Below, one piece after another: positions 34,493 to 45,004 of a DNA stretch of 64,000 bases (the first letter of the stretch is position 1; each line of letters begins with the position of its first letter). Source of the stretch: Corinectria fuckeliana (taxonomy: Eukaryota > Ascomycota > Sordariomycetes > Hypocreales > Nectriaceae); contig WPDH01000268.1 of assembly GCA_019137255.1 (NCBI GenBank), positions 1-64,000 on the forward strand. The letters run 5' to 3'. Under the pieces are notes generated by a model. That model was not told the origin of the DNA. It worked only from the letters and a program-made list of their open reading frames with translations, and made no database searches. Both the position numbers and the translations under genes were made by a program.

Positions 34493-36808
34493 ATGGAAAT
34501 CATCACGCCCCAGGACTACCAGAACAACGCCCGCAAGCGCCAGCGCCGCAGCCTCCGGCCCTGCGACGCCTGCCGCAAGCGCAAGACGCGCTGCGTGACC
34601 AAGGACGGCGACGGCGACTGCGTCCACTGCCAGCTCCGCGCCACCGCCTGCACCTTCCAGCACGACCCCCCGGAGCGCCAGGCCACCGCCGGCGCGAGCA
34701 GCAGCGTCGGCGGCGGCGGCGGTGCGTACAGCGTCAGCGGCGACGAGCGGGCTCCGGGCGGCGGCGGCGGCCTCGATGACACCCCCGTGCCGAGCCTCGT
34801 GGGCGGACACGGCGGACACGGCGGACACGGCGGCGGCGGCGGCGACGGCGGCTGTGGTGGTGGTGGTGGTGGGCAGAGCTCGAGCCGGAGCCTCAGCCGC
34901 AGCCGCAAGGAGTCGCGGGACGAGATCCGGACGCTCGTCTCCGAGCCGCAGTCGTCGGTGCAGTCGTTCCTCTCGCCCGCCGAGACCCGCGCCTCCGGGG
35001 ACAGCAGCGTCCAGCATCACAACCACAACCACCACAGCCACAGCCACAGCCACCACCCCCCCGAGCCCTCCGTCGTCGTGCCGAATCTCGTCGAGATCAG
35101 CCCCCTGGAGCGCACGCTGGGCTGCTCGACGCTGCGCTTCGCCGAGCTGTACGGCCTGGGCAGCGACATGGAGCCCATCCTGATGCGCCACCGCCCCTAC
35201 GACCAACACACGCACGAGTTCAGCCTCGAGACGCACGCGATCCGCCGCGTCCTCGAGCACGACCAGGGCCAGGAGTACCCCGTCACCTTCCACCTCGCCG
35301 CCGACGACAAGGCCGCCGACCCGGACCCCACGCACGCCCTCGTCGACGCCATCGAGGGCTGCGTGCACCCGCACGGCCCGAGCCTCCTCGACCTCTTCTG
35401 GCGCCACGTCCAGCCCTGCTACCCCATCGTTTCCAAGGACGCCTTCATCAGCATCCACAGCCAGTCCTACCGCAACATCCCCGCCGCGCTGCTCGGCGCC
35501 ATGTACCTGTCGGCCGCGCGCTGGTGGACCTACGACCCGGAGCTCTCCATCCGCGCGCCCCCGGACTCGGCCGTCCTCCGCCGGATGCTGCGGGCGGCGC
35601 TGCCGTCGTCGTACCACCGCCCCAAGCTCTGCTCCATCCAGGCCGCCCTGCTCCTCCTCCAGTGCCAGCCCGAGGATCCCCTCAACCCCGACCACACCTT
35701 CCAATGGGGCCTCACGTGCCAGGCCCTCGCCGTCGGCCAGTGTCTCGGCCTGCACCTCGACGCCACCGACTGGACCATCCCCCAGTGGGAGCGCAACGTC
35801 CGCAAGCGCCTCAGCTGGGCCCTCTTCATGCAGGACCGCTGGACCGCGCTGGCGTACGGCCGCCCGGTGCACATTCACGACGACGACTGGACCGTCAAGG
35901 ACCTCACGGCCGCCGACTTCACCGACTACGAGTGCGAGGCGTCGGCCGTCACCCCGGGGCCCGGCCCGGACGACGACCGCGGGTCCATGGCGGCCACGGG
36001 CATGGCGCAGTATATGCAGATGGTAGGATTGACAAAGATTCTCTCCGCCGTCTACGCGGACTTCTACACGGCGCGGACGTGCCGCGAGCAGGACACGGTC
36101 GTGCTCTTCGCCAAGGCCCGGCCGCTCTTCGACATGCTCACTAGCTGGTACCACGGCGTCCCCCCTACGCTGCAGATGAACGTCGTCTACCAGCGCAAGC
36201 TGTGCTTCCACGGCTACCTCCACTTCTCCTACTACGGCGTGGCCATGACGCTGCTCCGCCGCCTCATCCGGTCCACCGCCCTCCCGCCGCGCTGCACCGA
36301 CGACCGCGTCCTCTCCGACATCCGCCAGATCGCGCTCCAGACGGCCCAGAGCGCCATCAGCTTCGTCACCAACCTCCGTCCCGACCACCTCGAGGCCTTC
36401 TGGTACTTCACCTCGCCCTACCTCTTCTCCCTGCTCGGCTCCTTCACGACGCTCCTCCTCGTCACCTCCCTCTCGTCCCAGGAGCGCCACTTCTGGCAGG
36501 AAACCCTCAACTCGTATCTATGGAACCTGCGCATGATGAGCAAGAGCCACGAGCCCATGCAGTACGCCGTGAACCGCCTCGAGGGCGCCATCCTGCGCGG
36601 CCTGGAGCACGCGCTGGCCGTCAACCTCCACGAGCCCGTCGACGACAAGCTCAGCCCCACCATGGGCAACTACGCAAACGATGTCTATGAATATACCGAC
36701 TTTGGTTCCTGGGATCTGGCTGTGGGGGGCAACGGAGCGTACGATCTCCTCAGCGGTCTGGCCATTCAGACAGATCCCATGATGCCCCCGAGGGATGATC
36801 TGGGATGA
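34493..36808 (+). CDS. Zn2Cys6 transcription factor of the GH32/transporter cluster
   Basis: Single ORF of 771 residues. A basic N-terminus leads to the binuclear zinc cluster with cysteines at 24, 27, 34, 43, 46 and 53 (C-X2-C-X6-C-X8-C-X2-C-X6-C; PCDACRKRKTRCV). Low-complexity Gly, Ser and His-rich linkers follow, to about residue 195. The Fungal_trans middle homology region starts around 280 with LDLFWRHVQPCYPIVSKDAF, then GLTCQALAVGQCLGLHLDATDW and KRLSWALFMQDRWTALAYGRP. The cluster resembles Dal81/TamA-type regulators, a weak subfamily call. It converges tail-to-tail (72 bp) on the GH32 gene. An upstream ATG at 34434 opens an overlapping out-of-frame uORF ending at 34598, which could dampen translation. 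Neighbourhood suggests it controls the adjacent glycosidase and transporter. Confidence 0.9.
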   Translation: MEIITPQDYQNNARKRQRRSLRPCDACRKRKTRCVTKDGDGDCVHCQLRATACTFQHDPPERQATAGASSSVGGGGGAYSVSGDERAPGGGGGLDDTPVPSLVGGHGGHGGHGGGGGDGGCGGGGGGQSSSRSLSRSRKESRDEIRTLVSEPQSSVQSFLSPAETRASGDSSVQHHNHNHHSHSHSHHPPEPSVVVPNLVEISPLERTLGCSTLRFAELYGLGSDMEPILMRHRPYDQHTHEFSLETHAIRRVLEHDQGQEYPVTFHLAADDKAADPDPTHALVDAIEGCVHPHGPSLLDLFWRHVQPCYPIVSKDAFISIHSQSYRNIPAALLGAMYLSAARWWTYDPELSIRAPPDSAVLRRMLRAALPSSYHRPKLCSIQAALLLLQCQPEDPLNPDHTFQWGLTCQALAVGQCLGLHLDATDWTIPQWERNVRKRLSWALFMQDRWTALAYGRPVHIHDDDWTVKDLTAADFTDYECEASAVTPGPGPDDDRGSMAATGMAQYMQMVGLTKILSAVYADFYTARTCREQDTVVLFAKARPLFDMLTSWYHGVPPTLQMNVVYQRKLCFHGYLHFSYYGVAMTLLRRLIRSTALPPRCTDDRVLSDIRQIALQTAQSAISFVTNLRPDHLEAFWYFTSPYLFSLLGSFTTLLLVTSLSSQERHFWQETLNSYLWNLRMMSKSHEPMQYAVNRLEGAILRGLEHALAVNLHEPVDDKLSPTMGNYANDVYEYTDFGSWDLAVGGNGAYDLLSGLAIQTDPMMPPRDDLG

Positions 36809-36880
36809 TGGTGATTATCGTGACGATGAAGCAAGCGCCCAGGATGATTATGAATAAAAGTGACCACGCATGATGCATCC

Positions 36881-38545
36881 CTACTCGTGATCTCCGGTTA
36901 CGTCATCCTCGTCAAAGGCGCCGTCCTTTATTCTGTGTCGCACGGAGATGTCGACGACGTCAACCATGCCGTCTTCCACGAACCAGCCGAACCGCCGTAT
37001 TTCGCCGCCGGAAGCACCGTCCCGGGACAGCGGCAACGGCAGCCGGAAGCTCAGCGACCTCCCTCCGCAGAAGGCCTCGACGATCTGGCCCCTCAGGAAG
37101 AGAAACACGCCTTCCACCAGGCTGACGTTGTCGTGGCGCACCAGCTCGGGGCCGTCGACGGGCCGGGGGAGATGCAGGCCGTACTGGTCGGCCCAGAAGT
37201 CGTCGAGCGGCGGGAGGTCGGCCCACATGGCGACGGAGAACAGGCCGTGGCCCGAGGGACTGAACTGGAGGCGGTGTCCCTTGCCGGACTCGTCGGTCTG
37301 GAACATGACGCCGAAGCTGTGGGCGTCGCAGGCCGCGACCTTGAAGTCGATGAAGAGGTCTCGCCGCCGCGCGACCGAGCCGAGCTCCGGGTAGTGGGTT
37401 GCCGTAGATCCAAGCGAGCAGAGATAGAGACTAGCGGCGGCGTTGCTGGGGCACACGGTTCTCGACGTCTGCCAGAGGAAGTTGCGCAGCCCTCGCTCGA
37501 CCTCAATCCGCAAGTGACCGTTGTTGTCGGCGTACATCTCCCGGGGGAGGCAGAGGTCGCCGCCCCAGAGCCACTTGCCCTCGTCGTCCGCGTAGTCGCC
37601 CAGCCAGCCGAAGCAGATGCGCTTGCGCGCGTCGCCGGCCTTGGGACAGGACTTGGCCGCGTACCAGCGCCGCCCGTCCAGCCGCCCGTGGGAGCCGTCG
37701 CGCGGCACGCGGAACGGACCGCGCGGGTTGTCGGCGACGCGGTACACGGTGCCGGCGTTGGGGGCGTGGAACCGCGAGTACACCAGGTACCACCGGCCGT
37801 TGGGGAGCGTGAAGAGCTCCGGGCACTCCGGGCAGAAGACGTCGTTGGGCGCGTACAGGGGCTCGGGCGCGACGTGCCAGACGTCCAGGTCCGGCGACGT
37901 CAGCAGCGCGACGCAGCCGCGGCTCCAGTGCGGGCCCGACGCCAGGCGCGTGGCCACGAGCATCCAGTACCGCGACTCGGCGGCGTTGTAGAAGACGAAG
38001 GGGTCGCGGAAGTCGATGTCCTCGAAGCGGCGGAGGCCGTCGCCGAGGATGGTGATGGGCGTCGCGGGCCTCTCGAACATGGTGCCGTAGCGGTCGCTGG
38101 CCTTTGTGCGCAGGATGACCTGCCTCCCGCCCCGGGAGAGGTTGTACCCCGTGTAGAAGATGTTCATGTTGCCGTCCAGCCCGAGCAGCGCGGCGCCGGT
38201 CCACGCGCCGTCGGCGTCCGGGTCCGTGGCCGCGTCGCCCGGCGTGAGGACGGGTCGGGCGTCACGCGTCCATTCGATCAGGTTTGTCGACCGGATGCGC
38301 GACCAGGACGAGCGCAGCCGCTGCGGGTGGTGCCTGGTCGCCTCGGGCGTGACGAGGTGGAAGAGGTGGTAGGTGTTGTCGACGAGCACCGGGATGGCGT
38401 CGGCGGCGGCTTCGTCGGTGACGGGGCGACGGTACAGGCAGGTGTCGAGCGGAGGGGTCGGGATCGGCTGGATTGGTCGCTGAGACGGCGTCGTGCTGTG
38501 GTAGAATCGGACGAGGGCGGCGGGGTGGTCGGAGAGACTGCTCAT
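36881..38545 (-). CDS. GH32-family glycosidase without signal peptide (fructosidase-like)
   Basis: Single ORF of 554 residues from ATG at 38545; the open frame extends upstream but without ATG. Five-bladed propeller signatures are present: VDNTYHLFHLV (residues 56-66), DGAWTGAALLG, FRDPFVFY with the transition-state Asp at D181, and CPECPELF with the presumed acid/base Glu at E240. The usual WMNDPNG nucleophile block is replaced by a degenerate segment. D49 (AADAIPVLV) sits where the nucleophile would be, allowing one deleted residue. A C-terminal beta-sandwich (LFIDFKV, GHRLQFSP, VEAFCGG) completes the GH32 architecture. No signal peptide, hence probably cytosolic. The expected reaction is hydrolysis of terminal beta-fructofuranosides; substrate inferred only. 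A TATA-like TATAAATT lies about 150 bp upstream. Confidence 0.85.
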   Translation of the reverse strand: MSSLSDHPAALVRFYHSTTPSQRPIQPIPTPPLDTCLYRRPVTDEAAADAIPVLVDNTYHLFHLVTPEATRHHPQRLRSSWSRIRSTNLIEWTRDARPVLTPGDAATDPDADGAWTGAALLGLDGNMNIFYTGYNLSRGGRQVILRTKASDRYGTMFERPATPITILGDGLRRFEDIDFRDPFVFYNAAESRYWMLVATRLASGPHWSRGCVALLTSPDLDVWHVAPEPLYAPNDVFCPECPELFTLPNGRWYLVYSRFHAPNAGTVYRVADNPRGPFRVPRDGSHGRLDGRRWYAAKSCPKAGDARKRICFGWLGDYADDEGKWLWGGDLCLPREMYADNNGHLRIEVERGLRNFLWQTSRTVCPSNAAASLYLCSLGSTATHYPELGSVARRRDLFIDFKVAACDAHSFGVMFQTDESGKGHRLQFSPSGHGLFSVAMWADLPPLDDFWADQYGLHLPRPVDGPELVRHDNVSLVEGVFLFLRGQIVEAFCGGRSLSFRLPLPLSRDGASGGEIRRFGWFVEDGMVDVVDISVRHRIKDGAFDEDDVTGDHE

Positions 38546-39189
38546 CCTGGGTGCGAGCTGCGGGTGGTGACGGTGGTGATGGTGGTTCTCGTGGTAGGTG
38601 TCTCCATCTCGAAAGCAAAAGCACAAGCACGGTTGCGCACTGTCCACGGAGACGCTGGGTATTATATCTGAGCCGCATCGCCGTTTGCCTTAATTTATAC
38701 CGCCCCGTCCGGCGTATCCCCATCCGCACCTTACGCCCGTACCTCCGCGCCCCTCGGCACCGCGCAATGTCACCTGCGTCCCACCCGCGTCCCACGCCGC
38801 CGGCATCTCACGTGTTGCGTCCCCTTTGCTTTGAATACTCACTCGTTGGCACTATCTGTCGGCCGGCCGCATCTTGACAGGCCCCTCGGCGCGCGGCCTT
38901 CCCCAAGCGGCAAGGCGCCGGCCCGTCCGGGATCCGATTGCTCCATCCCCGAAAACCCTGCTTGCTCCAAGACCCGCTCGCTCCCGTTTGACAAAGGAGA
39001 GAACCCGCAAACAAACAAATCCGGGGACTCACGGCCCTGCTTCGACTCCTATCGCCGGCCTTGGTCTAATAAGTCCATATCATAGTACGTACTTACGGGG
39101 CCTCTAGCGAGCACGCGCTTGCAGCCTCCCCTGCGAACGACCCGAGCGGCCGGAAGCCAGCAGAAGAGGCCGGAGCGCCCCTTGCGGCG
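38546..39189. promoter_or_regulatory. Shared divergent promoter of GH32 and sugar transporter genes
   Basis: A 644-bp gap between two divergently transcribed genes. On the minus strand TATAAATT at 38692-38699 is a plausible TATA element for the GH32 gene. Three matches to the fungal carbon-repressor consensus SYGGRG are seen: GCGGAG at 38743-38748 (-), CCGGGG at 39021-39026 (+) and CCGGAG at 39170-39175 (+). Six-base matches are expected by chance in GC-rich DNA, so these are only candidates. Confidence 0.4.
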
Positions 39190-41049
39190 ATGCCGAGACT
39201 CCGCTATCCCTATGTCTGGCTGTTTAGTGGCTTCGCGGCGCTAGGAGCTTGCTTGTACGGTTACGACGGCGTCTACTTCAACGGCGTGTCAACTCTTGGT
39301 ATGTTCTCCCGGCGGTCTGAACTACATGGTAGTAGTAAGGAGCAAGGAAGACCGGGGTCTAGATAAGCAGACCTGGAAGACCCATGGTCGATGCAATGAC
39401 AAGTTGAAGCGAAGCCATTCGCAAAGAGCTGACCATGCCTCACGCTCCCCCCCCCAGACGTCTTTCTGCGACACTTCGGACACCGAACCGAAAATGGCGA
39501 GTACGAAATCTCACCAGCTACGCTCTCCGTCATGACCTCCATGATCAACCTCGGCGAGTTGATCGGGTCGTTGTGCGCCGCACCTTTGAACGACGTCCTT
39601 GGCCGCAAGGGCGTCTTCTTGATAGGCACATTTGCCATCATAGTCGGTGTCGTCATGCAGCTCGCGACAACCTCGAGCAGGGCGCTCATCACTGCGGGCC
39701 GAGCAGTACTAGGCTTCGGAGTGGGCAACTTCTCGGCCACTTCGCCCTTGTACATCGGCGTGAGCTTCTCCCCTTCTGAACACTAGTGGTCACTACAGAG
39801 TATGTGCATAGTAAGGTGTCTGACGGCATCCCGGGGACAGGAAATCGCACCGACATCGCTTCGCAGTCCCCTGTTGATGTGCTGGCAGCTCACCCTGTCG
39901 GTCTCTCAGATAATCGCCGCCGCCATAAACCGCGGCGTCGTCTCCAACCAGACCGCGTTCGCCTACCGGTTCCCCATCGGCTTCCAGCTCCTCTTCCCGC
40001 TGCTCGTCCTCGTCGGCGTCCGGTGGGTGCCCGAGTCGCCGCGGTGGCTGGTCCGGCGGGACCGGCCCCGCGATGCGACGCGGGCTCTGCGGCTCCTGCA
40101 CCGGGAGGACAGGGAGTACGACCCGGCGCCCACGCTGCGCGAGATCGAGGTTGACCTTCAGCGGGAGCGGGCGAACGAAGTCACCGGCGGATGGACGCAA
40201 CTCGTGACTGATCCCATTGAGCGCCGCAAGGTCGTGTACAGTGCCGGGGCCCTCGTTGCGCAGCAGATCAACGGCATCCAGTGGTTCTACTACTTCGGGA
40301 CTGTCTTCTCCAAGGCCATTGGGCTCCGTGATCCGTTCCTGATGACCCTCATCGTCTTCATCATCCAAGTATTCGTCGTGCTGGCCGCCGTGCTGCTGGC
40401 GAACAAGCTGCCCCGGCGGCCGCTGCTGATGACGACGACGGGCATCATGACCGTGTCCATCTTCGTGGTAGGCTGTCTAGGCATCCCGTCCGGAACGCCT
40501 AGCGAAGCCGTCGGCAAGGTGATCATCAGTTTTGTCATTATCGAGATTGTGGCCTTCAACTTTGCCTGGGGACCCCTGGGCTGGACAATCGTAAGCCGTG
40601 CCTTTGTCTCGTTTCATGAGAGATCAGCGTTTCCAAATTGCAACCCGTCTTACTAAATACCAACGTCCCTCCCTATCTAGGCTTCCGAAATGGCGGTCGG
40701 ACGGAACCGAAACAAAATCTACGCCGTGGCCGTGGCAGCCTTCTGGGTGACCGTCTGGGCCACCGTGTTCACGCTGCCTTACCTGTATTACTCCGCCAGT
40801 CTCGGGCCCAAGACTGGCTTCGTCTACACCGGCTTGTGCTTTGTGACTTGGGCATATGTGTATTTCTGCGTCGGCGAGGTGACGGGGCGGAGCATCGAGG
40901 AGATCAATGGCTTCTTCCGCGACGGGATTCCTGCGCGGCGTTGGAAACACCAGCCACGGATGGAGGAGATTGTGCCGACAATGTCAGCTGAGAGCCGCGG
41001 CGCGAGCGTAATGGAGACGATTACTACGCCAAAGTCTCCTAGCGACTGA
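39190..41049 (+). CDS. MFS sugar transporter of the GH32 cluster
   Basis: Four exons, 39190-39298, 39458-39759, 39841-40590 and 40681-41049, give 509 residues. Sugar-porter motifs appear in order: LYGYDGVYFNGV in helix 1, LNDVLGRKG, GRAVLGFGVGNFSATSPLYIGEIAP (restored by splicing), RWVPESPRWLVRR, QQINGIQWFYYFGTVF and EEINGFFRDG. The cytosolic C-terminal tail is about 60 residues. It is transcribed divergently from the GH32 gene. Function is proton-coupled sugar uptake at the plasma membrane, possibly of an intact oligosaccharide given the intracellular glycosidase. The typical PETKG after helix 12 is degenerate here (FCVGEVTGRSIEEINGFF). Confidence 0.92.
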
Positions 41050-41221
41050 GAGTGCTAGACATTCAAGATGCAAGATGGGATATGGCTAGGTATAAGTGCA
41101 TCACTCAAAGCACGTCGCGACCGTACTCATTCTAAAAGCTACCTGCTTTGTACGAAGGTAGGAAAACTTGAGCATCGATTTAGCTTACAGCGATTGTTTG
41201 AACTTTTCCAGCTCGTGTACT

Positions 41222-42403
41222 CTACATATTGGTTCCATTCCAGGTCGCTTTGGCCCAGCCAGTAATGATTCTTGGTTCCATGTTGCCGAATTTCCCTTTC
41301 ACCCACACTGTACTCTCGACTCTGCCATACTCTTCTACTCTCCCCTTTCCCCTGTCAGGCCGCGCTAAACCCAGCTCCCGCCAGTTGTGGGGGTATCCTA
41401 TGACTTCCCGGCTCTCCGGAATATATCTCATCGAGTTGGCTCCAATTACAGGTTCCGGCTCAGCCTCTGGTGCCGATAGCGGCGGCAAATGCTCCTCCAG
41501 GCCGAACAACGGTTCCAGCGGTTCCGACTCAAAGGTGGTCAGTGGTGTTTCCATTACTTTTCCAATGCCAAGCTGGTCTCTTGCAAAGTTGGCTGAGTAG
41601 CCTGTGCTTCCCATCCACACGTCCTGATGAGCTTCAAGTTTGCAAGGTCCTGGGCCTTCTTTTTCCTTGGGCAAAGTGCTTCGCGCAGCATTCAGTTCAG
41701 TGATTCGTGCAGAGCTTCTTGCTATACATTGTTCAAAGCTTTGTTGAATGCTTTGTTCGGGGTCTCCTTCAAGGCTTGACAGAATTCTATCGGAAGGCAC
41801 TAATGGGCGTAATTCTGACAAGCGGAATTTTCCTGGTAAATGAAGCGATGATGGACTAATCGTACGCAATATTGGCAAGGTTGAGGGCGTCTCCGGTATA
41901 TTGTGATGATTACGACTGTCGAAGGAATCGGCTTTGCATGCTTGATGATGGTGGTATACTTGTGGTTGACGGTCGTGATGTCCTGTTTGGTGACGATGAT
42001 GCTGAGACTGAATCTGAGGCTGTGCTTGGGAGTGTTGATCCTGTACCTTATGGCGGTGCTGTAGTTGTTTTTGGAGTTGTTCGCTATGGTACTGATGCTC
42101 TACCTTGTTCCAAGCGTGTGTATGATGGTGGTGCTGTACTAGATCCTGATCTCGTGATTGATTCTGGGCATGTAGGTGATGCTGATGCGGTTGGAGGCCG
42201 GGGTGTTGTACGTAATTCTGACCCTGTGGTGGATTCGCAGCTCGCAGGTGATGATGATGCTGCGCTTGCGTCTGATGATGATTATGTACTTGATGGTGAT
42301 GGAGTGGCTGGTTCTGAGGCTCACGTTGGGGTTGGAGGCTCCGTTGCGGGTACGGCCGCTGCCACTGATGCAGATGATACGGAGGTTGCAGGGCGATTGC
42401 CAT
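41222..42403 (-). CDS. His/Gln-rich protein of unknown function
   Basis: ORF of 393 residues from ATG at 42403, which sits in an excellent context (ACAAAATGG). The upstream extension uses only GTG. Residues 1-160 are extremely rich in His, Gln and Asn with HHH and QHHH blocks. The remainder is normal: a PILRTISPSSLHLPGKFRL segment, a Glu/Pro-rich linker (SEPLEPLFGLEEHLPPL) and a basic, aromatic C-terminus (WRELGLARPDRGKGR, WVKGKFGNMEPRIITGWAK). No family is recognised. The repeat-rich part could bind metal or form a disordered activation-type region. A 201-codon ORF on the other strand is its shadow. Located between two MFS genes. Confidence 0.6.
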   Translation of the reverse strand: MAIALQPPYHLHQWQRPYPQRSLQPQREPQNQPLHHHQVHNHHQTQAQHHHHLRAANPPQGQNYVQHPGLQPHQHHLHAQNQSRDQDLVQHHHHTHAWNKVEHQYHSEQLQKQLQHRHKVQDQHSQAQPQIQSQHHRHQTGHHDRQPQVYHHHQACKADSFDSRNHHNIPETPSTLPILRTISPSSLHLPGKFRLSELRPLVPSDRILSSLEGDPEQSIQQSFEQCIARSSARITELNAARSTLPKEKEGPGPCKLEAHQDVWMGSTGYSANFARDQLGIGKVMETPLTTFESEPLEPLFGLEEHLPPLSAPEAEPEPVIGANSMRYIPESREVIGYPHNWRELGLARPDRGKGRVEEYGRVESTVWVKGKFGNMEPRIITGWAKATWNGTNM

Positions 42404-42999
42404 TTTGTAACAATTCAAGATGTTGCAATGATGTTGATACACAGCAGATTCCTAGCCTTGGAGCGGATATTCGATGAGCGCTGAAGAGCAATGGAAGAGA
42501 GAGAGCGAGTGTCGTGTCTTCGACGAGGATCAATTGCGTTTTTGATTCACGGCTACCGTTACGCCGCACCTGCCTTTATTACTTTCTTTCACTAGACGGA
42601 AATAGTAAACTCCTAGCAGGAGTCACTAGAACAATTCTTTTGTTCAGCAACCGGCGGTAGCATGCCGTTCTTGATAGTCATACCAGTCACGGGCCTACCC
42701 ACTAGAGTTCTTTGTTGCCCCTGAAAAGCATGAGGTCATTCGCCTCAGCGTTAAGTTGAAAGAAATCCGAGAATAGAAGAATTTTGTCCCCTAACTATCA
42801 ACGAATAGCAGGATCATTCTGGTCTCATAATTACTTTTGTCAAGGGTGCCTGTGGGTATTATCGTTCCCTCTCAACCATTGTGGTGGGTCAATTCCCGAC
42901 GCCTCCACAAGCGGCATCCGGGAGACGCTCGTCTCTGCTCCACGTTGCCTGGCATCCCTCCTTATAATACAATCGAATTCGTCACGCAGTTTCATCAGT
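42404..42999. other. Intergenic region
   Basis: About 600 bp: promoter of the His/Gln-rich gene and 3' flank of the next MFS gene. No feature recognised. Confidence 0.4.
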
Positions 43000-45004
43000 T
43001 CATACGCGCTCCTCGGAGTGCTCGATGGAGGAGGCCTTGTGTTCGGCGGCCTTGTCGAAGGCGTCGGCCTCGCTGGGAGCTCGGTCATGAACGTAGCCAC
43101 TGTAGGAAAGGAAATGTTAGACAAGCCCGCGCAAAGGATACCGCTTGATAAGAGGAGGCACTTACAACATGACGTCCATCTCCTCGAGGGTCTTGCCCTT
43201 GGTCTCAGGCAGGAAGACAAAGGCCCAGACGGAAGCAATGATCATCCAGCAGGCGAAGAAGTACCACGTGCCGTAGCTGAATGACTTGAAGATGTAGGGG
43301 AGCGCCTTCGTGATGGCAAACTGTGTAACCCACTGGCAGCAGGCGGCCCAGGTGCCAGTCAGTGTCCGCAGAGCACCGGGGAAGATCTCGGCGGAGACGA
43401 TCCAGGGGATGCCGTTGAGGCCGAAAGACCAGCTGGAGAAAGTTAGCCAGGGTCCTTGCGGCACCGCGCACGCGTGACTTACAAAACAGAGTAGATCATG
43501 ATCATGGCGGTAGCAGCCTTGCCTCCGGCAGCAGTGGAAGGGGACAGCTCCTGGCCAGCGTCGATGATGCTCGCGGGGTGGCCGATCTTGACGTAGGTGC
43601 CGACAATCCAGAGGCATACGGAGCACATGGCGGACGAGACGATGGTGGGGTTTCGTCGTCCCCAGACGTCGATGAGGGCACCGTAGAAGATGATGGAGGC
43701 AACCGCCTTGACAAGGCCGTAGATGCCGGTGTACAGAGAGACATCGCTGATGCCAAGGGAGCCGAAGAGAGTGGGAGAGTAGTAGTTGATGGCTATGCAG
43801 GTCAGTTGTTGTACACCCAACCAGTGTAGAGATCGGAAACGTACCAGCAGCACCGGACATGTTCTGCAGAGCGAAAGAGCAGAAGACGAGCAAGACTCGG
43901 TTCCACATGCCCTTGCGAGTCAGCTCGACCAGGGAGCCACGGAAGAAGGCCCAAGATCCAGAACCGTACTTGGCAGCGATGAGGGCCTCGTCAGCAAGAC
44001 GGCTTCGGATCATCTGGAGATCCTCTTGAAGGTCTAGAAGGCAACCGATTAGCCACCCTTCCATCATGAACCATGGCAATTCACGGGTTTTGCTTACAGG
44101 TGTGGTCACGGTTCAGTCTTCGCAGCGACTCAAGCGCAACAGTCGCCTCCTCCTCGCGGTTCTTGCGCATCAGCCAGAGCGGGCTCTCGTGGAGGAAGAA
44201 GCCGCCGACGAAGAGGATGCCGGCGGGGATGATCTGCACGGCCATGGGGACGCGCCAGCTGGCGTCGGACAGCGGGTCCATGTTCTGGTTGATGCCGTAG
44301 TTGATCCAGAAGCCGACGAGCGAGCCGATCTGGTAGGCGACTTCGAAGAGGCCGGTGAGGATGCCGCGGATGGACACGATGGAGAGCTCGGCGATGTAGC
44401 TGGGGACGGTGGCGGTGATGGCACCGCAGGCGAGCCCGGTCAGGACGCGGCCGGCGTCTGCAAATGGTTAGAAACTGGATGCTGGAACAATGGAGACGTG
44501 GTGCTCACAGATGTAGGAGAGCTGGCCGGTGGCAGCAGCCATGAGGATGGCGCCAACGAGGAAGAGGACGACATTGGCCTGCAGAGCCCACTTGCGGCCG
44601 ACCTTTTCGGTGACTGCTCAAGCAAAGCCTGGTTAGCTACCGGTCCCATCAACATAAGATGATGGCATTGAGGGCGCGACGTACGGAGGAAGCAGAAGAT
44701 GGCGCCGAAGAAGGCGCCGGCCTGGAACGCGGAGGTGATGTTGGAGGAGATGTCGGCCGATTCGTCCGGGTCGATGTTGAAGTCGGCCTTGAAGCTCGCT
44801 CGCGCAATGGTGGTGCCAACAAAGGCCGAGTCGTACCCGAAGCTATCTAGAGGATTAGATCACCAACACGGACGGACGAGCGCAACACGTCGCGAAGACT
44901 TACAGCAAAGAGCCGGTGGCAATGATGCCCGCCTCACCGTACAGCCGCCAGTTGTACACCTCCTTGGGCGTCGGGCGATCCTCGACAGCGCGGAAGCCAC
45001 CCAT
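43000..45004 (-). CDS. Quinate-permease-like MFS transporter
   Basis: Eight exons, read 45004-44904, 44842-44685, 44613-44509, 44457-44098, 44033-43845, 43792-43483, 43432-43166 and 43099-43000, give 529 residues. All seven introns are GT-AG and the phases agree. The N-terminus (FRAVEDRPTPKEVYNWRLYG) is the hallmark of fungal quinate permeases (QutD/Qa-y). FGYDSAFVGTTIARASF, LTEKVGRKWAL, HESPLWLMRKNREEEA, FGLNGIPWIVSAEIFPGALR and LPETKGKTLEEMDVMF then follow. The C-terminal tail is hydrophilic (SIEHSEERV). Expected function is proton symport of quinate or a sugar. No quinate catabolic genes are visible nearby, so the ligand is open. Confidence 0.93.

Noticed and set aside
34283..36490. 735-codon ORF on - strand opposite the Zn2Cys6 gene
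   Set aside because: Low-complexity Gly/Val/Glu composition mirrors the sense codons; shadow ORF.
41872..42477. 201-codon Asp/Val/Gly-rich ORF (+)
   Set aside because: Antisense reading of His/Gln codons (CAY gives RTG); the minus-strand gene has an ideal start and normal C-terminus.
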